Shown piece by piece: positions 20,301 through 25,952 of a stretch of DNA of 64,000 bases. The stretch covers positions 290,093 to 354,092 of the forward strand of contig NZ_KQ949033.1 in the NCBI RefSeq assembly GCF_001514285.1. Direction: 5' to 3'. The first letter of the stretch is position 1; each line of letters starts with the position of its first letter. The DNA is from Streptomyces sp. DSM 15324 (GTDB taxonomy: Bacteria > Actinomycetota > Actinomycetes > Streptomycetales > Streptomycetaceae). The notes under the pieces were generated by a model, which ran no database searches, was not told the DNA's origin, and saw only the letters and a program-made list of their open reading frames with translations. The position numbers were made by a program, and so were the translations under genes.

Positions 20301-20578
20301 TCCTGGCCGACGGCGACGGCGTCCGCGCCGACCAGCGCGGCCAGCGCGGCGGCGTCCCGGTCGTTGTGGATGCGTACCGCGCCGAAGTCATGGCCGAGCC
20401 ACTCCTCCATCACGCGCCCGACCCCGGGCTCCAGCGGTTTGCCGGCCTGCGCCAGCACCGCGTCCGGCGCCGGCGGTGTGCGCCGGGCCCCTCGTTCCCG
20501 CAGTGGCGTGGGCCGCTTCGGGCGCCTGCGGCGCGGCGGCTCGGGCTGCTGCTGCCGCACCGGCATGACGGCGCTCAC
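14360..20578 (-). CDS. Giant DUF4157 (eCIS core domain) protein, putative CIS cargo/effector
   Basis: A 2072-residue protein from GTG 20578, overlapping the previous gene by 4 bp. Residues ~37-121 form the DUF4157/eCIS core domain (EPGVGRVMEEWLGHDFGAVR ... HELLHTVQ) with a HELLH zincin-type motif at 114-118. Residues ~190-870 are low-complexity, first Arg/Glu-rich and then Pro/Ala/Glu-rich, almost certainly disordered. About 1050-1175 is a charged coiled coil; a WWGW follows near 1178. Residues ~1190-1580 are long amphipathic or hydrophobic helices, some able to span membranes, followed by an Arg/Ala-rich stretch to ~1720. The final ~350 residues are a more globular domain I cannot assign. 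DUF4157 is a known marker of eCIS-linked effectors; this protein could also serve as length-determining tape measure, since no other candidate is present. Confidence 0.75.
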   Translation of the reverse strand: MSAVMPVRQQQPEPPRRRRPKRPTPLRERGARRTPPAPDAVLAQAGKPLEPGVGRVMEEWLGHDFGAVRIHNDRDAAALAALVGADAVAVGQDIFFAAGRYRPETAEGLRLLAHELLHTVQLPDAPGRLRLGRQDGTLSRPLDGVEREAEQRVDRALGERGTATGGERAVARRGAQSVSWLRFISVDVSQLRAEQLDPAALVDRIVAGVVRTLRGDPADAAGRVRQQLVRLAPQLRSDVLDRLRQRLPSAEYLRIEHLVLVADTAAGPPVDTAVVPEPVVEPAERERTERRDRAERTAGDERERADRERDGRQEERDRQDAERDKGAALDDRGGRDSAPEDRHKRGDDEHREATERDQATDQGEATERGKRQEAEGAEAEGAEAEGVEQPAAPGDRSARAEAAAGGASAPPEVAAPGAGAGPAGPEPVGRAPVVGAQVATAAPADGGGADPVREDRAEEVANDPQGPLARHGLLKERGTRDEPPEQERPLPTEADAEAEVPAPEAAAEPESPQQVADRAEQAAGADRPAPDRVPKTDPDLSAVPTVDDELNAEPRSTPPKPRALPGMPAPPPVEAEPRDPDRAEQAERAAEPELERADAPGPQDGAVEGEGAAAGTPGAEAGTDVDATEPAGPPGGSAEGTMATTTGFAEPPTATADGPAAEPATAIATGPAAEPAGAGPATAPSATAGPAAEESVAPGGRGPEEPLPTEPMPGDPQLAEAAPGGSPAAAPGRPAPGQPGPAGTPPGAGPEGSLETGGGGCAGAPAATTEAAAQDGGGGCGGGGAPAPAERTPQAQPPPDVSGQEPTAALATVSSQPPARMPQALGGVDRAVDTTVGKEHQDIRDAPPTLERPSGAPRTQAGAPPTGEPVSTAVEPMTEVTPQTLARQREADPPPTADTPNPATRVQDPVVVAGGGEEKAGEAEIQRLQGAVDGVPTRDDRLYTTVGAAPRVRLEGGTDPALADEQHRQTEDRIHRTHALGRQDAAVGLGEYRIYPDAPGETLTASVPGRTPAVGAPAAMGAPGTGAADPETVSAVALQERGPQIQAGFADGRGRMGRAGQDQQNQSDRASADHRAQVRQAVAENSDQQAAVRQEAREDAAGRRGAWRDEQDRAVEDTTRTATDAHGRAREDTAARKTEADAAVDRRRNEDNDRIGRERRAAEEKARKEREAKKQESSGWWGWAKSKVKAAFDALVSVIKGVFDLAVRAIDAIKEGFKKAVDGLIDLAAKAITGIIKGLAHVLLAAVSAIATVFPGIAEKMRRAIVSMRDAAVARVQQLADRLKKAVHALVDALADALVAVLRLYEKALLAAVEVVRGAVTKAIEFVDSALRLLGDAAALVKDIAPDPIGWVRKLGATARDGVRTFLWGAIKSAVRAWFDEKVESVVGIGKMLWNVLVKGCMSVAQIGRMAWRTIVQSLPAMIVSLVVEKLIALIVPAVGGILAIAQGVMAAYQSVSRVIAAFSAFLTFLKAVKAGGAAAACLFARAVAAGAVALLEFLANFLMARIGKALKGVGTRLKGIAEKIMKGLGRGARAVRKTAGRGVDAARNALRRGVAAVRRGAVATAQAVRRGVTATARAVRSGARRVGAAARGGLRAAAGGVRRAAGAVGRVVGPALRTVGRTIRRLGAGLAHSRLGRALTASARRLRNLVAKGREKFRDWRRKVADRRAQNRRNTRNKPQESKEQRLARITGRLRPVLRKLVRRGVREHILRAALIPLRPWYRLRRLYLTGRPVRNVLAGLSPAEPFLPLDEVGENELLRIVREEVDALLRTRRFREMADEVRAEKMDPRQVDPEAWRRSVKIDPAVPSRLTSITAPSGVSPLAIAHGVNQLISERRIARARLITLGGRTPVVIASLRVTGSDPAGRWRPMAQGPAGVWRPVTSVSLDYPGFAAAAAADPATTVQALQYAHAGNFDALGKLPAQAQIGAVVPLVAEPMRAPYPGVTSPALLRVSAAAVAGRPGGIPASEALKTMPYAQPGSVGASAVMAYRERKAAGEGVRPREPWHVRRPGGESPEMLRTRIVTMMRALLLVEGIVIPESGREEAQQAFLGHVRRLLRDPAIQRRLFGGT

Positions 20579-20823
20579 CGCACCAGCTCCCGATGCACGG
20601 CCCGAGCCAACTCACGGCCGAGGCGACGCGGCGAGGCGGTGGCGGGCAACGGACGCAGACCGCTCAACACGTCGTACGAGACGGCCTCGGCGGTCGGCGG
20701 CCGCTCGGTCAGCAGCCGGGTGAGCTCCCGGGTGAAGGCGCGCGCGATCCGGTCGGCGTCGGCGCGCCGTACCCCGTCGACGCCACGGATCACCAGCTCG
20801 TCCACGTGCAGGCTCACACCCAT
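20575..20823 (-). CDS. Small unassigned CIS-cluster protein
   Basis: An 82-residue protein with ATG 20823, overlapping the ATPase gene by 10 bp and the giant gene by 4 bp, so it is translationally coupled to both. The sequence begins MGVSLHVDELVIRGVDGVRR and continues as an Arg-rich helix (ADADRIARAFTRELTRLLTE) and a second helix near the C-terminus (RRLGRELARAVHREL). It has no Cys, signal or membrane segment. I recognise no family. Position between the AAA+ ATPase and the giant DUF4157 protein suggests an adaptor for the giant protein; this is inference. Confidence 0.6.
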   Translation of the reverse strand: MGVSLHVDELVIRGVDGVRRADADRIARAFTRELTRLLTERPPTAEAVSYDVLSGLRPLPATASPRRLGRELARAVHRELVR

Positions 20824-22772
20824 CCGGCCACCTCCGTGGAGGTCACCGAGCGCTCGAGCTTGGCGTACTCGGTCTGCGCGGCGGCGAGCAGATGCCGCAT
20901 CCGCAGCTCGGTGCCCTCGTCGGCGGCGAGGAAGGCGGCCGACAGGGCGATGTTCCGGATGCTGCCGCCGGCCACCGTCAGCTGCGCCAGCCGCTCGACC
21001 GCGACCCCGTCGACCGGCGCCCGGGGCGGGATCACCCGCCGCCAGATCTCGGCCCGCTCGGTCATGTCGGGGAAGGGGAAGTCCACCACGAACCGCAGCC
21101 GCCGCAGGAACGCGTGGTCCAGGGCCTTCTTCTGGTTCGTGGTCAGGATCGCCAGGCCGCGGTAGGACTCCATCCGCATCAGCAGATAGCTGACCTCCAG
21201 GTTCGCGTACCGGTCGTGCGAGTCCTTCACCTCGCTGCGCTTGCCGAAGAGCGCGTCCGCCTCGTCGAAGAGCAGCACCGCGCCGCCGCGCTCGGCCGCG
21301 TCGAAGATCCGGCGCAGGTTCTTCTCGGTCTCGCCGATGTACTTGCTGACCACCTGGGAGAGATCGATGACGAACAGGTCCAGGCCGAGCGCGCCCGCCA
21401 CCACCTCCGCGGCCAGCGTCTTGCCGGTGCCGCTGCCGCCCGCGAAGAGCGCGGTGACGCCGAGCCCGCGCCGCAGCACGTCCTCGAACCCCCAGTCCTG
21501 GTAGACGGTGGCGCGCTGCCGGACGTGCGCGACGATCTCGCGCAGGATCCCGCGCTGCCGCTCCGGCACCACCAGGTCGTCCCAGCCGGCACGCGGCTCC
21601 ACCCGGCGGCCGAGCTCGTCGAGCGCGATCCGCGCGTGCGCCAGGCCGGCGCGCCAGGCCGCCTCCGCCACATCGCCGCCCGCCCTGCGCGCCACCGCGC
21701 CGGCGGACCGGATCACATGCCCGGGCAGGCTGAACTGCGCCACGAGCCCCGCCACGTCGGCCTCACCGCCGCGGCCGTCCAGCTCGGCGCGCCACAGCTC
21801 GCGCTGCTCGGCCTGCTCCAGCGGCTCGACGACGAGTTGCGCGCGGTGGGTCGCGGCGGCGGTGAGGGGGTCCTGACCGGACAGCACCACCGGCACGCCC
21901 AGCATCGCCACGAACGCCTCCGCGGCGGCCGCCTGTGCCGCCCCGTCGACCTCGACCAGCAGCACGGCGGGCAGCAGCACGCCCTCGCGCTCCCAGAGCC
22001 GGGCCAGCACCGCGCGGTCCGCGGGCTCGGCGGGGAGATCGGCGGCGGACATGGTGAACGTCACGAAGCCGGCCGCCAGCGCCGCGGTGACGGTCACCTC
22101 GCGCCGGGTCTGGAGGTCGCCGCCGGAGAGCGCCGCCACCCGGTCGCTGCTCACCGCCGACGCCAGTTCGGCCGCGAGCCGTGCCTGCGACGCCGGCAGG
22201 CGGCCGGGGACGGCGGCGCGGGCGACCAGTCCCTGGAGCCGCGGCTCGACCTGGGAGACCCCCAGCAGGTAGTGCAGCACCCGCTCGTCGATCCGCAGCC
22301 GCGCGGTGGTCAGCACCGGCTCCTCGGCGACCTCGACGAGCCGGTACCGGCGCAGCGGCGCGTCCGGGGTCAGCGCGCTCCAGTGCGGCTCGGTCAGCGC
22401 CGCGAGGGCCAGCGAGAAGGTCGGGAAGTCCCGGCCGCCCGCCGCCGCGCAGTGCGCCGCCGCCCTCGGCCCCAGCTCCATCGCCGCGCACAGCACCAGC
22501 AGGTCCCGCTCGAACGGGGTCAGCCCGAAGCAGTCGACCACCGTCGCCAGCGCGCCTTCGTCGTACGAGGCGTCGTCCGGCGCCCCGTCGTGGCGGTCCC
22601 GCGGGGTCCCGCCGTCGCCGGTGTCCGACGCCGCGTGCCGGGACCGACGCCGCAGCCGCCCGGGGGCACCGCCGTCGGCGGTGGTCCGGGCGTGCGCGTC
22701 GAGGCGTGCCAGGACGTCGGCCACGGCCTGGGCCATGACCGCCGCGTCGACCTCGCGCCCGTCGTCGTGCAT
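20814..22772 (-). CDS. AAA+ ATPase of the CIS (Afp15-like)
   Basis: A 652-residue protein, ATG 22772 overlapping the cap gene stop (ATGA). The N-terminal ~380 residues are a degenerate helical/ATPase-like region. The C-terminal AAA+ module has Walker A GGSGTGKT (Lys451), Walker B LLFDEADALF (catalytic Glu504), a sensor-1 segment ILTTNQKKALDHAF and an arginine-rich stretch (LRRLRFVVDFPFPDM). All contractile eCIS loci carry such an ATPase, thought to help assemble or quality-control the particle, or to load cargo, rather than recycle a sheath as ClpV does in T6SS. Key residues look intact, so it should be an active ATPase. Confidence 0.93.
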   Translation of the reverse strand: MHDDGREVDAAVMAQAVADVLARLDAHARTTADGGAPGRLRRRSRHAASDTGDGGTPRDRHDGAPDDASYDEGALATVVDCFGLTPFERDLLVLCAAMELGPRAAAHCAAAGGRDFPTFSLALAALTEPHWSALTPDAPLRRYRLVEVAEEPVLTTARLRIDERVLHYLLGVSQVEPRLQGLVARAAVPGRLPASQARLAAELASAVSSDRVAALSGGDLQTRREVTVTAALAAGFVTFTMSAADLPAEPADRAVLARLWEREGVLLPAVLLVEVDGAAQAAAAEAFVAMLGVPVVLSGQDPLTAAATHRAQLVVEPLEQAEQRELWRAELDGRGGEADVAGLVAQFSLPGHVIRSAGAVARRAGGDVAEAAWRAGLAHARIALDELGRRVEPRAGWDDLVVPERQRGILREIVAHVRQRATVYQDWGFEDVLRRGLGVTALFAGGSGTGKTLAAEVVAGALGLDLFVIDLSQVVSKYIGETEKNLRRIFDAAERGGAVLLFDEADALFGKRSEVKDSHDRYANLEVSYLLMRMESYRGLAILTTNQKKALDHAFLRRLRFVVDFPFPDMTERAEIWRRVIPPRAPVDGVAVERLAQLTVAGGSIRNIALSAAFLAADEGTELRMRHLLAAAQTEYAKLERSVTSTEVAGWV

Positions 22773-23959
22773 CAGAACACCACCGCCGGTGTGCGCAGGT
22801 CCTCGCCGACCCGCGTGTCGACGCCGTCGATGCGCACCCGCAGCAGATAGCCGCCGGCGGGGACGCCCGACGTCGCGACCTCGACGCTCCTCGGGTCCCG
22901 CGGACCGGGCAGCGGGTACGCCGCGTCGAAGCGGTGGCTGCCGGGCCCGTCCAGCTCGTCCAGCAGCACCGACACCCGCTGCCGGTCGCCGACGGCGATG
23001 TCCAGGGTGGCGTGGAGCCGTCCGGCGGTGACCCGGGACGCGGTCACGGTGGCCTGGCGCGCCAGCGCGATCCCGTTCGAATCGAGGGTGCGGACTGCGT
23101 CGCCGAGCGTGACCGCGTGCCGGACGCGTACCGGGTGCATCCCGGCGGTCAGGCCGGCGGGCGGGGTGAACACCACCCGGCCGTCGTCCACGGCGGACGG
23201 GTCCACCGGCTCGCCGCCGACGTCGACGACGACCTTCTCGCCGTTCAGGTCGTGCCCGGTGAGCACCACCTCGTGGCCGACCGGCACCGGGCCGGGCCGT
23301 GGCTCGGCGTCCGTGCCCGCCGGGCGGCTGCGCAGTTCCTCCACGACCGGGCGCCGGCCCGCGACCACCCGGACCCGGTGTTCACGGACGGGGCGGCCGG
23401 CGGCCGGCGTCTGCCGGCTCTCGAGCAGCAGGAGGGACGCCTCGAACGCGATCGACGGCGTGTACGGCGTCTGGATCAGCGTCGACCACAGCTTCGACAG
23501 GTCCTCGAGATCCATCGTCGAGGGGGTCAGCCGGACCGCCTGCGGCGAGGCCGCGAGGTCGGCTCCGGCCAGGAAGGTCTGTCCGGCGGCCGTCTCCAGG
23601 TCCTGCGTGGACAGCGCGGGCTGCTCGTGCAGGGTGCGGGCCACCGAGCCGAGCAGCGCCTGCGGCACGAGCTGGGTCTCGTTGCCGTAGCAGCTGATCA
23701 GGTAGTGCAGGTCGTAGGCGGCAGTGGGGGTTCGCCGCAGCCGCCCGGCCCCGTCCCGGGTGGGGGTGTCGGCGTTGCGCCGGGAGGCGTTGGGGGTGAT
23801 CCGGTAGCAGAACACCGTGATGGTGGGCTCCGTGACCGGCTCGCCGGGCGGTTTGCGCGCCTCGACCTGGACGGCGTAGGGCACGTCGGACTGCACCGAG
23901 CGGGCCAGCAGGCCGCGCAGCGCCTCGGTGGCCTGGGCGATCGCCAGGTAGTTGCTCAC
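22772..23959 (-). CDS. DUF4255/Pvc16-like cap (tail terminator) protein
   Basis: A 395-residue protein with GTG 23959 preceded by GGGAGGCGAG, overlapping the preceding stop. The N-terminal ~190 residues (MSNYLAIAQATEALRGLLAR, ITVFCYRITPNASRRN, YDLHYLISCYGNETQLVPQA, LLGSVARTLHEQP, TPYTPSIAFEASLLLLES) are a clear DUF4255/Pvc16 N-terminal domain. Such proteins cap the distal end of tube and sheath. The C-terminal half is a beta-sandwich-like region (VVLTGHDLNGEKVVVDVGGE, GLTAGMHPVRVRHA), possibly immunoglobulin-like repeats absent from the shortest homologues. Its place beside the ATPase gene matches Afp16-Afp15 order. Confidence 0.88.
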   Translation of the reverse strand: MSNYLAIAQATEALRGLLARSVQSDVPYAVQVEARKPPGEPVTEPTITVFCYRITPNASRRNADTPTRDGAGRLRRTPTAAYDLHYLISCYGNETQLVPQALLGSVARTLHEQPALSTQDLETAAGQTFLAGADLAASPQAVRLTPSTMDLEDLSKLWSTLIQTPYTPSIAFEASLLLLESRQTPAAGRPVREHRVRVVAGRRPVVEELRSRPAGTDAEPRPGPVPVGHEVVLTGHDLNGEKVVVDVGGEPVDPSAVDDGRVVFTPPAGLTAGMHPVRVRHAVTLGDAVRTLDSNGIALARQATVTASRVTAGRLHATLDIAVGDRQRVSVLLDELDGPGSHRFDAAYPLPGPRDPRSVEVATSGVPAGGYLLRVRIDGVDTRVGEDLRTPAVVF

Positions 23960-24690
23960 CTCGCCTCCCGCCGGTCGAGGAAGGCCGCCAGGCCGACGGC
24001 CGGCTCGGGCCGTGCGGTCCGGCCGGTGCGTTCGCGCTTCGGTTCGGGTGCGGCGGTCGTCACTTCGAGCCGGCCGATGGTGATGTGGACCGACGGCTCG
24101 GCCGGTGCGGCCTGCGCCTCGCGCCGCCGGACGGCGCCGGCGGTCCGCGGCACGGGGTCGTGGGCCGCGGCCCTGGTCCGTGCGGCTGCCGCGGGCCGGG
24201 CGGGGGGAGCGGGTTGCGGGGTGTCCGTGACGGGTCGTCGGGAGACCGGCTGCGGCACGGGCTGCGCCCAGACGCCCTCTGGGGGCACCAGCCGCTCCGC
24301 GACGCTCCGCAGGGCGCCCGGCGCGGTCGCCGGCCCGCCGCCGGGCGGCTCCGACGACGGGGTGCGCACCGTCTCGATCGCCCGCACGGTCCGCTCGATC
24401 GGGGCCGGCACCGACGGTCGTGGCGCGGGGGTCCCGCGCGGACCGGCCGCGGCCGCCGCTGTCACCGGGGGTGCCGCCGAGGTCTCGGGCACCGGCCGCG
24501 TCGGGGCGGGGGCCGCGTCGATCGTGGTCTCGATCCCGGTCTCGGTCTCGGTCGGCGGCGCCGCGGGGAGCCGCTCGAAGGGCATCGCGAGCCGCGGCCG
24601 TGCCAGCGTCATCGCGGTGTCCGGCCGGAGCACCGCCCCGGTGCGGGCGAGCAGCCGGTCGAAGAGGTCCGGTGTCCGTGTCTCAGCCAT
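23956..24690 (-). CDS. Disordered Pro/Ala-rich CIS-cluster protein
   Basis: A 244-residue protein, ATG 24690 (MAETRTPDLFDRLLARTG), overlapping the upstream gene by 8 bp and the cap gene by 4 bp. Only the first ~45 residues (an amphipathic helix with DLFDRLLARTGAVLR) and the last ~55 (VHITIGRLEVTTAAPEPKRE and a closing AAFLDRREAR) look structured. The middle is Pro/Ala/Thr-rich linker. The VHITIGRLEV pattern is common in short proteins of eCIS loci flanking the cap gene. Function is unknown; the shape, two short ordered ends on a flexible tether, suggests a linker or adaptor. Confidence 0.65.
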   Translation of the reverse strand: MAETRTPDLFDRLLARTGAVLRPDTAMTLARPRLAMPFERLPAAPPTETETGIETTIDAAPAPTRPVPETSAAPPVTAAAAAGPRGTPAPRPSVPAPIERTVRAIETVRTPSSEPPGGGPATAPGALRSVAERLVPPEGVWAQPVPQPVSRRPVTDTPQPAPPARPAAAARTRAAAHDPVPRTAGAVRRREAQAAPAEPSVHITIGRLEVTTAAPEPKRERTGRTARPEPAVGLAAFLDRREAR

Positions 24691-25411
24691 GTCCGGCCAG
24701 CTCCAGGTAGTAGCGGCGGCGCAGCGGTGAGAGCGCCAGTACGTCGGGTTCGGTCCACCCGTAGCTGGAGGCCAGCGCGTGGACGTCGGCGAGCGTCGTA
24801 CGGGCCCAGGAGTCGAGCTCGTCCCACAGGTAGGTCGCGATGTCGAGCTGCGCCCGCACCTGGCCTCCGCAGTCCGGGCAGGCCATGGCGAACGAGATGT
24901 CGGCCGCCGGGTCCGCCGCCGCCACCGCCTCGGCGAGCAGGTGGACGACGCGCTCGGGCAGCCGGTCGGCGGGAACCGCCCGGTCACCGCGTCGCGCCTC
25001 GACCACCAGCCGGGCGGCGAGCCGGCGTCGTGGGTCCTCGGCGGCCCCGTCGCCCACCGCGAGCAGATCGGCGGGCGTCGGCAGCCGGAACCGCACGCTC
25101 CAGTCGCCGTCGGTCAGCGGCTCCGGTCCGGCCGTGGGCGCGGTGGCCGCCAGACCTCTGGCGTCGACGTCGAACTCCAGGTCCGCACCGCACGCGGGGC
25201 AGCCGGTCCGGACCGAGAGGACGTCGCCGAACAGCGCGGCGCGCAGGCCGAGCAGGTCGGCGTCCCGGGTCCCGACGGGGACGCCGAGCAGGTCGTCGGC
25301 CGCCCGCCCGGGCCGGGCCAGCGCGTGCAGGAGCACCGCCCGCCGGGGCGAGGAGGCGGGCAGCGCGAGCCCGATCTCCCAGGCGGCGAGCAGCTCCCTC
25401 GGGTCAGCCAC
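24683..25411 (-). CDS. Cys-pair baseplate-type protein (T4 gp26-like family suggested)
   Basis: A 242-residue protein starting at GTG 25411, 9 bp after the tube gene. It has two CxxC pairs, CPACGADLEFDVDARG near residue 72 and CPDCGGQVRAQLDIATY near residue 180, which could bind one zinc or act as a zinc ribbon split by an insert. Around them are PTPADLLAVGDGAAED and a C-terminal segment VHALASSYGWTEPDVLALSP that resembles the phage T4 baseplate/hub assembly family (gp26/gp51). The place directly after the tube gene is usual for this family in eCIS loci. It may be a chaperone for baseplate assembly; this part is inferred. Confidence 0.65.
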   Translation of the reverse strand: MADPRELLAAWEIGLALPASSPRRAVLLHALARPGRAADDLLGVPVGTRDADLLGLRAALFGDVLSVRTGCPACGADLEFDVDARGLAATAPTAGPEPLTDGDWSVRFRLPTPADLLAVGDGAAEDPRRRLAARLVVEARRGDRAVPADRLPERVVHLLAEAVAAADPAADISFAMACPDCGGQVRAQLDIATYLWDELDSWARTTLADVHALASSYGWTEPDVLALSPLRRRYYLELAGHG

Positions 25412-25420
25412 CGCACGGCC

Positions 25421-25942
25421 CTACGGAATCCGGTACGACGGCTCGGACGGCTCGGTGACCTCCAGGTCCCGCTCCCAGCCCTCGCACTCGAGTTTGAGGT
25501 GCTGGATGGCGACCGCGTTGGCGTTCGCGTCCATCTCGCCGAGCACCTGGTACTCCGAGGGGAAGGCCCGGTAGACCTTGTAGGCGAGCGCCACCTGTCC
25601 GGCCTCGTTGAGGACCTGGATCACGATGTCCTTGCGGAAGTCCTTCAGCGAGGACTCGCTGCCGAGGCCCTGGCCGACCATCCAGACCTTGTTCGCCCAG
25701 CGGTCGAACTCCGGGTCGTGTGTGACACCGCGCTCGATCGTGATCGCCTCGAACTCGGTCCGGCCGGCGGATTTCCTCGGTGAACTGGGATCGCCGCCAT
25801 TACGGTGCTTGATCACCTCGGTGGTCCTTTTCAACGGGCTGATCTTGCTGCACCCGGCGACGGTCTTTCCGTCCCAGAGCACCAGGAACTTGAAGTTCTT
25901 GTAGGGGTCGAACCGCTGCGCGTTGACAGTGAACTCCGCCAT
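25421..25942 (-). CDS. CIS inner tube protein (Hcp/gp19-like)
   Basis: A 173-residue protein, ATG 25942, 10 bp after the sheath gene. It belongs to the T4-like tail tube family: N-terminal FDPYKNFKFLVLWDGKTVAG, then the loop GGDPSSPRKSAGRTEFEAIT and ITIERGVTHDPEFDRWANKV, ending with HLKLECEGWERDLEV. Hexamers stack to form the rigid tube propelled by sheath contraction. Afp and PVC loci usually encode two or more tube paralogues; only this one is present in the window. Length is normal for the family. Confidence 0.95.
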   Translation of the reverse strand: MAEFTVNAQRFDPYKNFKFLVLWDGKTVAGCSKISPLKRTTEVIKHRNGGDPSSPRKSAGRTEFEAITIERGVTHDPEFDRWANKVWMVGQGLGSESSLKDFRKDIVIQVLNEAGQVALAYKVYRAFPSEYQVLGEMDANANAVAIQHLKLECEGWERDLEVTEPSEPSYRIP

Positions 25943-25952
25943 TTCGAATTCC

